Of a DNA stretch of 20,173 bases, positions 10,701 through 20,173 are shown piece after piece (within the stretch, counting starts at the first letter, position 1; the number at the start of each line of letters is the position of its first letter). The DNA is from Ectocarpus siliculosus. Lineage: Eukaryota > Sar > Phaeophyceae > Ectocarpales > Ectocarpaceae. Made by a program: the position numbers and the translations under genes. Where the stretch lies: NCBI GenBank assembly GCA_000310025.1, contig FN649745.1, forward strand, positions 361,910 through 382,082, in the 5' to 3' direction. The notes under the pieces were generated by a model. The model was not told the DNA's origin, searched no databases, and saw only the letters and a program-made list of their open reading frames with translations.

Positions 10701-13700
10701 AAGACGAAGGCCGTGCCCTTCAGGAACTTTCGGAGCGACGAAGGGGTTGACATCGTCCAACTGCAGCGACGTCTGTCCTGAAGGATCCTATTGCCCAGAG
10801 GGATCGACTGAGCCTATTCCTTGCCCTGCTGGTACCTACGGAGGTGCGATGCATCATCGTAGGAGCGATGAACAGCCCGCAAATCGATCAAATACGTGCA
10901 TGCCCCGATGCGTGAAAAATACCCCGGCAAGCAATTTGTAGAGTTGTGAAACTTCAGACGACACAGTACGCACCGATTGAGGCTGTGCTTGAGGCTGTGG
11001 GAAAGCCTGTCTGGAGTCGAGCGTCACGATCATACGTAGAGCTTTCCCTGCGAATGAAAAAAAACGTGGTAACGTATTGCCCAATCTGGCGCGTTAGTCC
11101 TTCTTACACACGCCAATCTAGCCGTACATCGAATTTTGCTCGTGGCCAGTATGTTGAAATGTAGTCGTGATCGGGATGCTGTTTTCTTTCTCCGCGAAAT
11201 TCAGGTGAGGCAGGCCTTTCCACGCAAGAATGCTCCGGTCTCTGTGCGATGGGGCACTACTGTCCAGCAGGAAGCGTGGCCGCCTTTCAATATGCGTGCC
11301 CTGCCGGAAGGTTCGGGGGAGCGCCTGGCCTCACCGACGGGTTGTGTGCCGAGGTACGGAATCGACTAAGAAAGCTCCGTAGAGCGTCACGCTACTGCTG
11401 CTGCAGCTTAATCTTTCAAGCGCCTGTGCAATCTCCAAACGTTGCCAGCGTTCGTCCATGGCGCTCCAGATCAAAAGGGACATGTGCTGGCTGCAGTTGG
11501 ACTGCTGGCTTCTCGTAGTCGGATGGTTGAAGCCAGAGTTCGGAATTTTCTTCATTTTACGAACCTCTAAATCCACCACACCTCCGGTGTTGCATTTCGC
11601 TCCCACAGCAACCATCGTCTCTCGTGACAATGTCTCAGTCCTTTGCAACAAAGCAGGCACCTCCTTGGACCACAAACAGGTTGAGTTTTTCGTTGTCTGA
11701 AAAGCGTCTTCGAGCACTTGAGCGCGTGCGGACGCGAGCCACGCACCAGCCCTCCCACTCCCCACCCTGCGTATCGCTTCGCAAAACCGTGCGTGGTCAA
11801 CGACCAAACGAAGAAAGGAACGCAACAAACGCGCGACTCCCTTCCTTCCATGTCTTCTCTGCACTCCAAGCAGGAAGGTGTGTGTGCGAGAGAAGACGAC
11901 GCGCCGTGCCTAGCCTCTCTGTGCGACCCTGGCTACTTCTGCCCCCCCGGCAGCACTTCCGCTCGAGCTCACCAGTGTGGGTCCGGAGAGTACTACTGCC
12001 CCCGCGGTTCCGGGTTTCCTACGACAGTGGGTGTTGGATACTACACCTATGTCGAAGGCTCAACCGACGGGGGCTCGGGTGACAATTGGTCGTTGGCAGG
12101 ACAACTGGTGAGAGGGGGGCATTCAACGCGCTTTTAGCAGGTTTGGGGTCTACCCCTACAGGTGTAGTATCGGTTTAGATGGCCCGTGAAGTGTATCTTT
12201 CTGACCAACAAGAGTCAACACTCACTCTAGTCGGTTTCATTCTTAAACACAAACTATGGCATAGTAAATCTCTCTGTCCACGTTTGTTGCGAAAACGGAG
12301 AGTGTCGTACTCTAAAGACTCGCATTCAAGTAGTCAAAGAATACGGGGGCGCAAACATGGAAGTATTCATCGCCATGCGTCGCTCAGCCACGCCCCATCT
12401 TTCTCCCCACCCCACCGACGCCGCACTGCTGCATGGTGCAGACCCGCACGGCCCAAGCTGAATGCGAACCCGGACACTATTGCGTCGCCGGCGCTCGTCT
12501 CCCCTGCCCCCCCGGGACTGTTGGGTCGTCCCATGGCCTCGCCTCCCCCTCGTGCTCCGGGCCTAGCTTGGCCGGGTACTACTCGGGGGCGGCTGAAGCC
12601 AGCCTTGGCGAGAGGTGCGGGGGCCCCGGGTGGTTTTGCCCGGAGGCATCCAGTTCCCCCTCGGAGGTCGGGGCTGGGAACTATACTGTTGGGGGACCGC
12701 CTGATCGACGGGTCGCGCAGGTGATGAGTGGTCCCCGCACAGCGCTTCGGCACAGCATCGTTGGTAGCGTGGACCTAACCTTTTATCGGTCTATTCGGTG
12801 GACATCCGTTGCGGCTGTGCTTTTCGGCGTAGGGGAAGGGGGTGGACGGCAGTGGCGTGGTTTCGTCGATTGGTCCTTGATTTTATAGGATTCGAGATGT
12901 AGGTTTGGCTGTAGATATAGGTCCCTCAAGAACGCAATTTTCCAACGAACGCGCCAAAGCGTCCTTGCTGTGTATCTTGGCGTGCTCGGGGGCTACGCTA
13001 CCTAGTGTTCTGGACCCCCCACCATAGACAGATCGATCCATCGATCCCAAAAACATAAATTTCCTCACCCGGCTTCGTTGGTGGCGTATCACAACAATCC
13101 CATGCAACTCAAACCCGTCCCACGGAAAAGACGAAAGCAACACCAGGACAGGATACATGCTCACGTTAATTGTTCCTACTGTAATTAAGGGACACACCCA
13201 GAGAGACGCCTATTATGCATGCTAGAGTATGAATTTCGACGAACATGAAAGAAACGTACCCCCCTTCTGCCTCTGTGTGTTTGGGCGGGTGTCCTCTCCA
13301 ACAGGAAACCTGTCCCGCGGGGAGCTATTGTCAGGAAGGCGTGTTATTCCCGTGCCCCCCGGGGACGTTCGGCTCCCTCCCCGGTCTCTCATCGTCTGCA
13401 TGCTCTGGGCCTTGCCCTGCCGGCAGATACTGCCCATCAGGAACGTCGCCATCCATATCGACAGGCAAAGAAGTAATAGGCATCGCGTGCCCGGCGGGCC
13501 GGTACGGCGTTGAAGGCATGGGAGATGCCGCGTGCGCAGGCGCGTGCGAAGCGGGTTACTACTGCCCAGAGGAGTCCACCAGCGCGCGCGAGAAAGAGTG
13601 TGGGTCGGGGAGCGTCTTTTGCCCGCCGGAATCTTCTGCTCCGGTGGATGTGGCGCTGGGATGGTTTGCGACCGGAGGCGACGATGAATCGACCCGGAGT

Positions 13701-13820
13701 GGGCAGGTTGAATGCATAGCAGCAACGGAAGGGGGTGGAGGGACGCCTCCTTCAGGAATGTCGATAGTCGAAAGGTGTCCAGACAACACCGTGGGTTGGA
13801 ACGGGACGGTGAATAGTTAG
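7704..13820 (+). CDS. Secreted YHYH-domain protein with long GCC2/GCC3-type cysteine-rich repeat array
   Basis: Ten exons: 7704-7869, 8053-8486, 8688-9215, 9697-9839, 10075-10254, 10656-10843, 11205-11353, 11874-12107, 12442-12720 and 13305-13820. All introns are GT-AG and phases match, giving about 938 aa. Residues 1-20 are a signal peptide (MDLGVFVVLSTVLPGSAF). Residues about 70-295 form a YHYH-type domain: GMALNGVPFFSPLTATGAD, LLGFAMDGRRLYGPYD, LDVCNGRW and FPYLVGCWGP. After an Ala/Gly linker (about 296-340) come Cys repeats of the CPPGTFG...GLT...CSG.CxPGYYCPxGS type, ephrin-receptor/GCC2_GCC3-like. These are interspersed with four ECGSGxYYCPxGSG modules. No membrane span is seen before the stop at 13818-13820. 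Both YHYH signatures are altered (YGYR, YTYR). The exon 7-8 junction adds an unusual insert (EGVCARED), and the last exon may splice on at GTGAAT instead of stopping. Function is unknown; a secreted, disulphide-rich wall or surface role is inferred. Confidence 0.8.
8047..8052 (+). promoter_or_regulatory. NAGNAG tandem acceptor (TAGCAG) before exon 2 of the YHYH gene
   Basis: The first intron ends in TAGCAG, offering two acceptors three bases apart, after 8049 or after 8052. Both keep phase with exon 1, which ends CAA G, and differ by one codon (Ala-Asp versus Asp before WDRQG). Alternative use would give proteins differing by one residue. I chose the downstream CAG. Confidence 0.55.
9216..9696 (+). 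other. Intron 3 of the YHYH/Cys-rich gene
   Basis: This 481-bp intron runs from donor GGGG|GTAAGT to acceptor CAATAG. It interrupts one cysteine unit: the flanks join as GLVGKGCPG and VCPRGFYCPDG, matching the intact GLTSSNCSDVCPEGSYCPEG unit in exon 6. Open frames inside it show no cysteine-repeat pattern, so no exon is missing here. Confidence 0.75.
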
Positions 13821-16683
13821 CCGAGACGGGTGACGTCGATAGATTAATCCTTCTGTCGAAGAAACGGCCGTGATTGGCATATCTTGTAATTCGCTTCGCC
13901 TTTTTCTGTAAGGGGGCGGAATGGCGGTCACCTCGGCGCATGGAGGTGGAAGCGGCGTTGGAAGCCCTTGCAAATAGAGCGAAGTGGTGGAAGCATGCTC
14001 ATTAGGGATGCCGTTCGCAAAATGTGCGCTCGTTTAGCTCCGTCGGTTCGAAAGGGTTTGTTGAAATTGAGAAAGCAAGAGGTGGTGGCAGACTGCGATG
14101 GAACAGAGAGAGTGAGACTGCGTCCCTCAAGCGACATTGCGAGTCAAAAGTACGTACACGACAAATGTGACTTTGTAGTTGTTGGGATCTTAGAGGAAGC
14201 TCAACTGGTGCCGGCTTCTTTCTCCTGGCCGGTCTCTACGCGAACAGACTCGAGCAAGAGATCAACTTCAAGTTGCTTGCGTTTGTGTGGAAACGTATGT
14301 TCGGGTTGGGACGGAAAAAGTCGACGACCGCGAAGCCTACGCCGGACATCAGAGCGAACTACCTCATGGTGGCCGGCTTTGGGGTTGTCGAGGCCATTGT
14401 ACGACGACAACTGGATTCCAATCTATGTATGTCGGGTTTTGGTCGGCAATCACTCTAAGCGTATTGTTCTCCATGATCCCTCTGTCCCCACTGTGTTTCG
14501 TCTGTTGGGTGAGGAAGGAGACCAAATACAATGGTCCCTACCTATTGACGAGCCCTGAGAGGCAAGACTGGGTCCGCAACTCTGTCGGGTGCTTCTACGG
14601 TAGCTGCAGCGAGTGCATATTCGGCGGCGCGGGGCTCGGCTACCGTTGCCCCGACCAGCAAGGAGGACGCCTGTTCAACTGGCTCGCTGGGTGCTCGATC
14701 CGGAACGTTTTGTGGACCGGTACAAGCACTGGTGGGGTGCACCATTCGAACAATCCGGGGATGGACCGCCAGGAATGGGTGGTGGTGGGCTAATCCTACC
14801 TGTCAATGCAGAGAGGTGCACACGGAAAGACGCCCACCTTGCGGATATTTCCTCTCCAACCCCCCCCCGTTGTTAAAGGGCAGGACATACCGGTGAAGGA
14901 AGGACGGACCCCACCGCTGAAACGTGGATGGTCGGTATCATGCCATCTATGATGAAGGAACTATTGAGGCAGATGACACGTAGGGACGGCGATGGAATAT
15001 CACGAATCAGGGGTGCGAGCGCATCCGGCGTGTCACACCCTTTCCCCGTTCCCCGGTCTTTGTTATTGCCTGTGCATACTGTAGTAGGGCGCAAAAGGCG
15101 TGGAGGTAGTTGCACCCACAACATCTTAGCCTGCACAGAGGAAGTGATAGGAGTTCTCCTCGGTGTACAGAACCATACGCATGCGCTATTGAAGTGCATA
15201 CAGCCTGCAGTGGCACGCGCCATTGCTTGTGTCTTATGCTCAGTGGTTCCTGCGGTGGGCTATGAGGTTTGCATTCGAGCATACCGGAACGGGTGGGGTA
15301 ACATCTTCTGGTTTTTGGCACTACCCTCTGCCTGCTTGGACCAATGGATCAGCGGGGCTGGTTTGTGGCTGCCCTGCGACTGTGGGCGATGTTCTTGGTT
15401 TTCTTGTACATGACGTTTCCAACCCGCGTCATCTCTAACAATGTGGCTGCAGAGCATGGCTGAGTTGTGTAAGGTACGGTCTTTCTCCATACCCAAATTG
15501 GTGCGGAACGGAGAAGAGTTTGTGTTTTAAGTGCATGTAGAAGGTCCAGAGTGTCTTGCCATGCGAGCACGCATGAGTTTGTTTTGGCGCTAGCAAAGAC
15601 CGGTGTGGGTGAGGAGGCTTGTCACCTCTCCGTGCTCTATCAAACTTGTTATTGTTGTGACCTAGATCAATCAACTCGCCGGATACAGTGGGGTTTTTGA
15701 AGGCGATTGAAGATGATTTGTTTTAGGAGGTTTGCCGCATGCCCTAGATCGACATAACGGTCGGCCGTCGTCTACTTGGGTTGTCAACTTTCCAGCAGTT
15801 TCTAATTTAGTCTATGTTTTATGGCGATAGAAAAATCGACTGGCTGGCATACCGTGGGGTCTTCGAGGATGATGTTGTAGCCCGAAACCCTGTTCTACCG
15901 CTTGTCTATATTCGATTCCTCTTCTTAAGTGACATGCTTGATTTTTTTTCCCGTTGAAGGCTCTTCTCTTGTGATTCCCCCCGAGGTAGGTTTAGAAGAA
16001 CAAATATCGGTATCCTTTGGCTTTTCTGGGCTTGACTATGCGGAGAGCAATCTGTAGTCTGGCAACCTCGGGAGTTGGTTGGGACGTTGTGGGAGCACCA
16101 CTTTTCGCGAGGTCGCGGCATATTTGAGATCGCGGTTATTGTTCGAGGCCCCGTAACGTGCTCCGCTCAGCTGGATGTGTAGTTGAGACTCCTTTGTGCG
16201 ACATAGTTTTGAGCGGGTGCAAGCACAGCTAAAGCAGCGAAGCTTCGTATTTTCGTGTCAAGCGGCCGGCCGGTTCTCCACTGTACGTATAACGGAGGTT
16301 TGGTCATGTTCCCAAAAGCAAGACTGTCTACACAACGTGCCGTGAATATCGACACGCTGGAACGCCTTCGGCGCCTTGGGGGGTGCTTCGATAAAGCCCC
16401 GGCACCGTTTGGTGCGCAATGCAAACAGAAAAATGCGCCCTCGATGGCTTGCCGGGGTGAAGGAATCTGCCTCTACAGCCATCTGTTTGGTGCAGGACCA
16501 TCGCACGACAGCGTGCCAGCTGACGCTCACTCTATTGAAGATCCAATACGGCAGTAGTAACCACATCGTTCCGCGTACAGTGATCCCAAATACACAGTTA
16601 ATTCTAGGTAATTTACCCTCCGCCCCAGCGGGTTGAAATTCATTCTGCAACAGGCCGAATTGGACTAGCCAACCCACCTCCAA
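13821..16683. other. Convergent 3' region with unassigned coding-like fragments
   Basis: This 2.9 kb lies between the ends of the YHYH gene (plus) and PIGL (minus). A strong 3' splice site (CTTTTTCTGTAAG, ending 13912) opens a frame to 14005 that includes MEVEAALEALANRAKWWKHA. It would join in phase 0 to the last YHYH exon if that exon ended at ACG|GTGAAT, so the gene may continue. Further on, 14171-14458 and then another frame from about 14417 carry hydrophobic stretches such as GAGFFLLAGLYANRLEQE and FWSAITLSVLFSM. Several competing frames overlap and none is a recognised family. From about 14880 to 16683 I see nothing that can be supported. A 9-C run occurs at 14860-14868. Confidence 0.4.
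14171..14458 (+). CDS. Possible membrane-protein exon or decayed fragment (speculative)
   Basis: An open frame between TGA (14168-14170) and TAA (14456-14458) encodes a hydrophobic stretch (GAGFFLLAGLYAN) followed by an amphipathic segment (INFKLLAFVWKRMFGLGRKK) and then PDIRANYLMVAGFGVVEAIV. A second hydrophobic stretch (SMYVGFWSAITLSVLFSM) follows in a different frame from about 14417. The arrangement could be two exons, a frameshifted relic, or chance. An overlapping frame (13968-14558) is longer overall but uneven in character. No family is recognised. It could be a membrane-anchoring 3' part of the upstream secreted protein or an unrelated gene remnant. Confidence 0.2.
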   Translation, partial: LCSCWDLRGSSTGAGFFLLAGLYANRLEQEINFKLLAFVWKRMFGLGRKKSTTAKPTPDIRANYLMVAGFGVVEAIVRRQLDSNLCMSGFGRQSL

Positions 16684-18741
16684 TCATCGGTGCGGTGGTG
16701 GCGGCAGCGGCGGCGGCGGTACATGCATGCGTATAAACGTGTTCACGTAGGCGTAACGTGAAAAGATCACGAACAGCCTTCGGTACCAAACGAACTGGCT
16801 GTGGTGTGCTGCCATCGCCGCCCAGGCTATCCTTGCGCTGCAGCTAGAGAAAAACGCCCCAAGGGGCGGCCCGTAAGATGTCGCCAGCGACCAAGGCATG
16901 TCAAGCATGCCCGAGTACTTGCGCAGGATGCCCGTGGTCACCAGCGCGAATGCATCTAAAGTACTGCTGCTGCTGCTGCTACCACTACCCTCGGCGATGC
17001 TAGCTGTATGTCTGGTCACAGCTCGTGTCCGGAGAAACAACGCAACGCCACGGTTGACAGCGGTGTGGTCAGAGTGCCCGGAAACGCCCCCCTCGTCGAA
17101 CGTCAAAATCTGAAAGGTGCAAAAAAAAACAAAATGCGGACCGCATGGGAACCAGTTTTGGATCAGGTGGGTCGCCTTGAGTTCGTGGGGGCGGACGTGA
17201 TCATTATCCTTGGAGGTCGACACTTGTACGCACACTGTCATATCTTGAGCATGAAACCTTCTGTAACTCTGACAAGGAACGCGTTTCTGTACGTCGGGCA
17301 CACGTCGCCGAACAGCAGCGGTCAACAGACGCTAGAGCCAGCGCAAGCGGGAAATATGTGTTGAGCTCCCCTCATTCACTTGGGACGTCAGGCGAGGCGA
17401 CCACGCGGCCAGAGAGGAAAAAACAACGAGCTTTGTTGGTGACAAGAGGGCACGCAGGGGCGTGTCGACGACGAAAATCCGCACGGTTGTTTTCTGTACT
17501 TTCGCGGTTGCCAAGAAGGAAAACGTCGCCACCGAATGGTCCTTTCTTAAGTTTCGATACGACAAATCTATCAACCCTCTCATCACAAGCCTTGTATAGG
17601 TGCACCAAGAAACGCGCATCTCTCACGGTTTGGATTCCAAACTTCTGCACGAAGTCGTGCACGTGAGAGGACACCACGTCTGCAGGCCAGGCCTCCGTGC
17701 TCCCATCCTGGAGCTTGGGGTGTTCGATGACCACGACGTCGTCCTTCAACACGCGAGACAAGGAGAGGGGGAAGACAAACCGTTGAGCCGCACATGTGGC
17801 AGGATTAAGCGTCGCAGAGAAATACGTTTCAGGATTGCTTGCTAGACGGCACGACACCTTGTCGTGTCTTTTGGTAAATGCACTCAGAAAGCGCGCCTGT
17901 TCCTGGAATCGCCAACACGCCGGCACAGTTAGTTATGCTTGACACGAGAGAGACCCGAAAACCGTTGTACACAAACCGTTCGCCTCCCTTCTTCTGAGAG
18001 CGCGGAATGCGGCAGCTTCCTGCTCAAGTCGAAAGGTAAGGTATCCGCCCCTGCGCTCACCTCCTCTACGCCGAGCACGCCGCACGCTTTCACGAGCTCG
18101 CGCTTGCGCGTTTGACCAAGCCCGTAGAAATCACCTGATGATTGCGTTGGGAGAAAGACGAGGCATCGGCAGCACGCGAAGAGAGTCCCTTGGGGTGAGC
18201 AGCGCCACGGATGTGCTATGGAAGTTTTACTTGCAGATCTATGAATCAGCTCTAGGTGGCGATATGTTCAACACGCAAGCAGGTGGGCGCGTCAGACGGA
18301 AGCATCTCATAAACGTCTCTCAGATCCCTTTTGACTACTCCTTTTTACAGTAGTAGAGCACACCGCCTCAATCCTCGGCAAATCAACAACGTTTCATGCT
18401 GAAAGTGAAATTCTGCAGAGCACATCATTCTGCAGAGCACATCATTCTGCGGAGCACATCATTCTGCAGAGCATATCATAAGTCATTAAGCAATACAAGA
18501 ATTTGGGAACCACAGACTTCATAACAACACCTACCATCAGGGATACTACAGATGCCAGAGAGGTATCTCTGGTATAACAACAGAGGCCTTGCCTACCTGA
18601 GGACAAGCACAGCACCGCCGCCCGCTGCCCGCGACGCCCCAAAGTTGTTAGCGTCGGAGCGAAGAACATGCTCTCGTCGTCTGGATGCGCGATCACCACC
18701 CCGACGGTTCCTCGTAACGCGTACGATGGAGTAGCAGCCAT
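16684..18741 (-). CDS. PIGL: PIG-L: N-acetylglucosaminyl-phosphatidylinositol de-N-acetylase, four exons
   Basis: This enzyme removes the acetyl group from GlcNAc-PI, step two of GPI-anchor synthesis, at the cytosolic face of the ER. Exons are 18741-18597, 18134-18061, 17743-17627 and 17109-16684 (stop TGA). All are GT-AG with matching phases, giving 253 aa, about the size of human PIGL. Motifs in order: VVIAHPDDESMFFAP (HPDDE at 19-23, metal and catalytic Asp), DFYGLGQTRKRELVKAC (50-66), EHPKLQDG (80-87), LTFDEGGVSGHSDH (114-127, with the GHxxH metal-ligand motif), KYSGMLD, and AHHSQFVWYRRLFVIFSRYA (213-232). Key residues are intact, so the enzyme should be active. The start is the first ATG after an in-frame TAG. 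Oddities: there is no N-terminal membrane anchor, which animal and yeast proteins have. A Ser run from AGC repeats sits near residues 154-161, and the C-terminus is proline-rich (PPPPLPPPPHR). Confidence 0.94.
18411..18478. repeat. 17-bp minisatellite, four copies, in PIGL intron 1
   Basis: Four head-to-tail 17-bp units (18411-18427, 18428-18444, 18445-18461, 18462-18478) have consensus TTCTGCAGAGCACATCA. The first two are identical; the third and fourth each differ at one base. They lie within intron 1 of PIGL (18596-18135). Copy number is likely to vary between individuals. Confidence 0.92.
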
Positions 18742-20084
18742 AGCTCCGCAAAAGGCTCGTGTCGCCTAGGGATGCTCGGTCTGATCTACGAGAATTTCGG
18801 AGATCTTCCTCCTGCTGGATCACTCCCGTCCGTGTTCACACAGCAGCAGCACGTGCCCACGCCAAGCGTGGATGCAATATTAGCGACGGAAGTACTGCAG
18901 GTGTCCAGTGGACGGCAGTCCTTGCTCGATGAGAGCAGCGAGAGAGAGGCAGTCGCAGTGCGGCGAGATTGCGTTCAGCGGAGTTGCACCTATAGTTCGC
19001 GCGGCGTTTATGATTAGGGGCTGCTGATGCCAGGGTGAATGTGCGTCTGGCGCAGCACAGAGCCAGCGGAGAGTTGCGACTGCGGACACAGCACAGAGCG
19101 AGGACAGATGGACCTCAACTATGCGAAATGGGATCGGGTCGGGGAAGAAGTAAGTGCGCGGATCAATGGCAGTGGGAAAATCGAAGCAATCGTGTAGCCT
19201 CTCGTACTGTTGTAGAGAACCCGGAGTGTGTGGAGAGGTTACCCACAGCCCCCCCCCCCCTCATCACATGCGAGCAAGCATCGCAGAACGCTCTCCTTTA
19301 GTGATTTCGGGACGCGTCTGGGCCGTGACCTCATTCAAAATGGTCAGCATGAAGACAAGAGGGGCGGCCTTCTTCGAAATCGCGCAACACGTGCTCCCTT
19401 ACCCAGACCAATGTAGCTCATGTCGATTGTTTGCAAGCCGACTTGATTTTTCGAAAGGAGTCGTGGTGGAGGTTGAGTTGATCCTCCCCTAAGCACGATC
19501 CGTGTTGCATCTTGGGGCATGTTCCGGCGAGCTAGATCGTCTGAAGGGCACATGCCTGTGCTGTTCAAGGGGAGAGGCGGCACGTCCGACGCCACAGCCC
19601 GGCGCGCGATGTGCATGTTCTGCTACAAGCACGCAAATTCAAAGATCCGCCTCTTTATGATGGATGTTCTGTTTTTATGCACCTACGAGAGAGGAGTGAG
19701 AGATGCGGTGATTTATTATCCGCACTTTTACCTTTGTGCAGTTAGAACTCGCATTTTTCTGTTGGGCCCCGGTGGTCCTGTGAGAGTAAAACGTGTGAGA
19801 ACGGGCTGTTGGGCGTGAGCTGCTTGGCTGCATCGATATTTCCTGCTGCTTTTACGCATGAAACCATGACCACCGCGATTTCCCCGATTAGCCGCCAATT
19901 TTTGAATTTTGTGATCCGCCTCTGAATGCACCAGCAGTACCTAGCACTCCGCGGATCGTATCCTGTCCGTCAAAGCAAAACGAAATGCGGCCGCTGCAGC
20001 ACCGACTGAGTTATCCGGCCGACTGATGACGACCCAACGCAGTAGCCGTCTCTCTGAGTCTCTCGGCGCGAGGCGCGCGCGCGC
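18742..20084. other. Region upstream of PIGL, no supported gene
   Basis: This 1.3 kb presumably includes the PIGL promoter and 5' UTR near 18742-18900. Open frames of up to about 110 codons occur on both strands. They lack recognisable domains or convincing splice-linked partners. A 12-C run lies at 19249-19260. Nothing else was recognised. Confidence 0.5.
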
Positions 20085-20173
20085 GGGGGGGGGGGGGGGG
20101 GGCCCCGTTTGAATCGCCCCCCGGGGGGGGGGGGGGGGGGGGGGGGGGGGCGGGGGGGGGCCCCATCTTTTTT
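20085..20173. repeat. Poly-G/C block at right contig end
   Basis: A GCGC alternation leads into 18 G (20085-20102), then a short mixed segment, 28 G (20123-20150), 9 G (20152-20160), CCCC and a T run. With the similar left end, this points to low-quality contig termini rather than a genuine repeat. Confidence 0.6.

Noticed and set aside
11205-11213. Alternative exon 7 acceptor at GAGGCAG (exon starting 11214)
   Set aside because: It is also in phase, but it drops three residues from the GTFGxxxGL spacing kept by the other cysteine units. The acceptor ATTCAG ending 11204 gives GTYGGEAGLSTQEC with normal spacing.
11331-11869. Minus-strand frames of 100-177 codons opposite YHYH intron 7
   Set aside because: No family resemblance was seen. 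They cover an intron whose flanking exons are in phase on the plus strand.
13222-13941. 239-codon minus-strand open frame, the longest single frame in the window
   Set aside because: It is the antisense shadow of YHYH exon 10, whose plus-strand frame carries regular cysteine repeats. The minus-strand product is Pro/Ser/Arg-rich with no domain.
18772-19818. Open frames of 60-112 codons upstream of PIGL on both strands
   Set aside because: No recognisable motif, no consistent splice chain, and mutually overlapping. They were treated as background.
1-20173. Transposons, CRISPR arrays, tRNA or rRNA genes, toxin systems, viral genes
   Set aside because: No transposase or integrase motifs, terminal inverted repeats, regularly spaced repeats or cloverleaf-like sequences were seen by eye. 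A full computational search could not be run.

Overview
This is an intron-rich, GC-leaning nuclear eukaryotic window, and the best guess is a photosynthetic stramenopile such as a brown alga. Three things support that. Spliceosomal GT-AG introns of roughly 180-760 bp break up every gene. A nuclear ycf23, a gene known from red-lineage plastid genomes, carries a signal peptide with an Ala-Asp-Ala/Phe cleavage site of the heterokont 'ASAFAP' type. A secreted YHYH plus cysteine-rich repeat protein is also present. No bacterial operon, CRISPR array, rRNA, tRNA or intact transposon was recognised. Poly-G blocks at both ends suggest the window is a whole contig with low-quality ends.

Layout: (1) 230-1181, minus: the first exons of mitochondrial pyruvate dehydrogenase E1 alpha, running off the left edge. 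(2) 1182-2676: a spacer with a weak candidate first exon on the plus strand. (3) 2677-6582, minus: a complete seven-exon ycf23 (281 aa reconstructed) with a bipartite plastid-targeting leader. (4) 6583-7703: a shared 5' region between divergent genes. (5) 7704-13820, plus: about ten exons, reconstructed as about 938 aa, with a signal peptide, a YHYH-type domain and a long array of GCC2/GCC3 (ephrin-receptor-like) cysteine repeats. (6) 13821-16683: a convergent 3' region with uncertain coding fragments. (7) 16684-18741, minus: a complete four-exon PIG-L, the de-N-acetylase of GPI-anchor synthesis (253 aa). (8) 18742-20173: sequence upstream of PIGL with no supported gene.

The genes do not form a pathway. 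They are unrelated loci serving mitochondrial pyruvate oxidation, an uncharacterised plastid function, secretion or the cell surface, and ER GPI-anchor synthesis. The exon chains for ycf23 and PIGL are well supported: reading phase matches at every junction and homology is continuous. The YHYH/Cys-rich chain is also phase-consistent, but its exon 7-8 junction and 3' end are less certain. The most unusual signal is that both Y-H-Y-H signatures of the YHYH domain have become Y-x-Y-R. I found no convincing evidence of a wholly new system.
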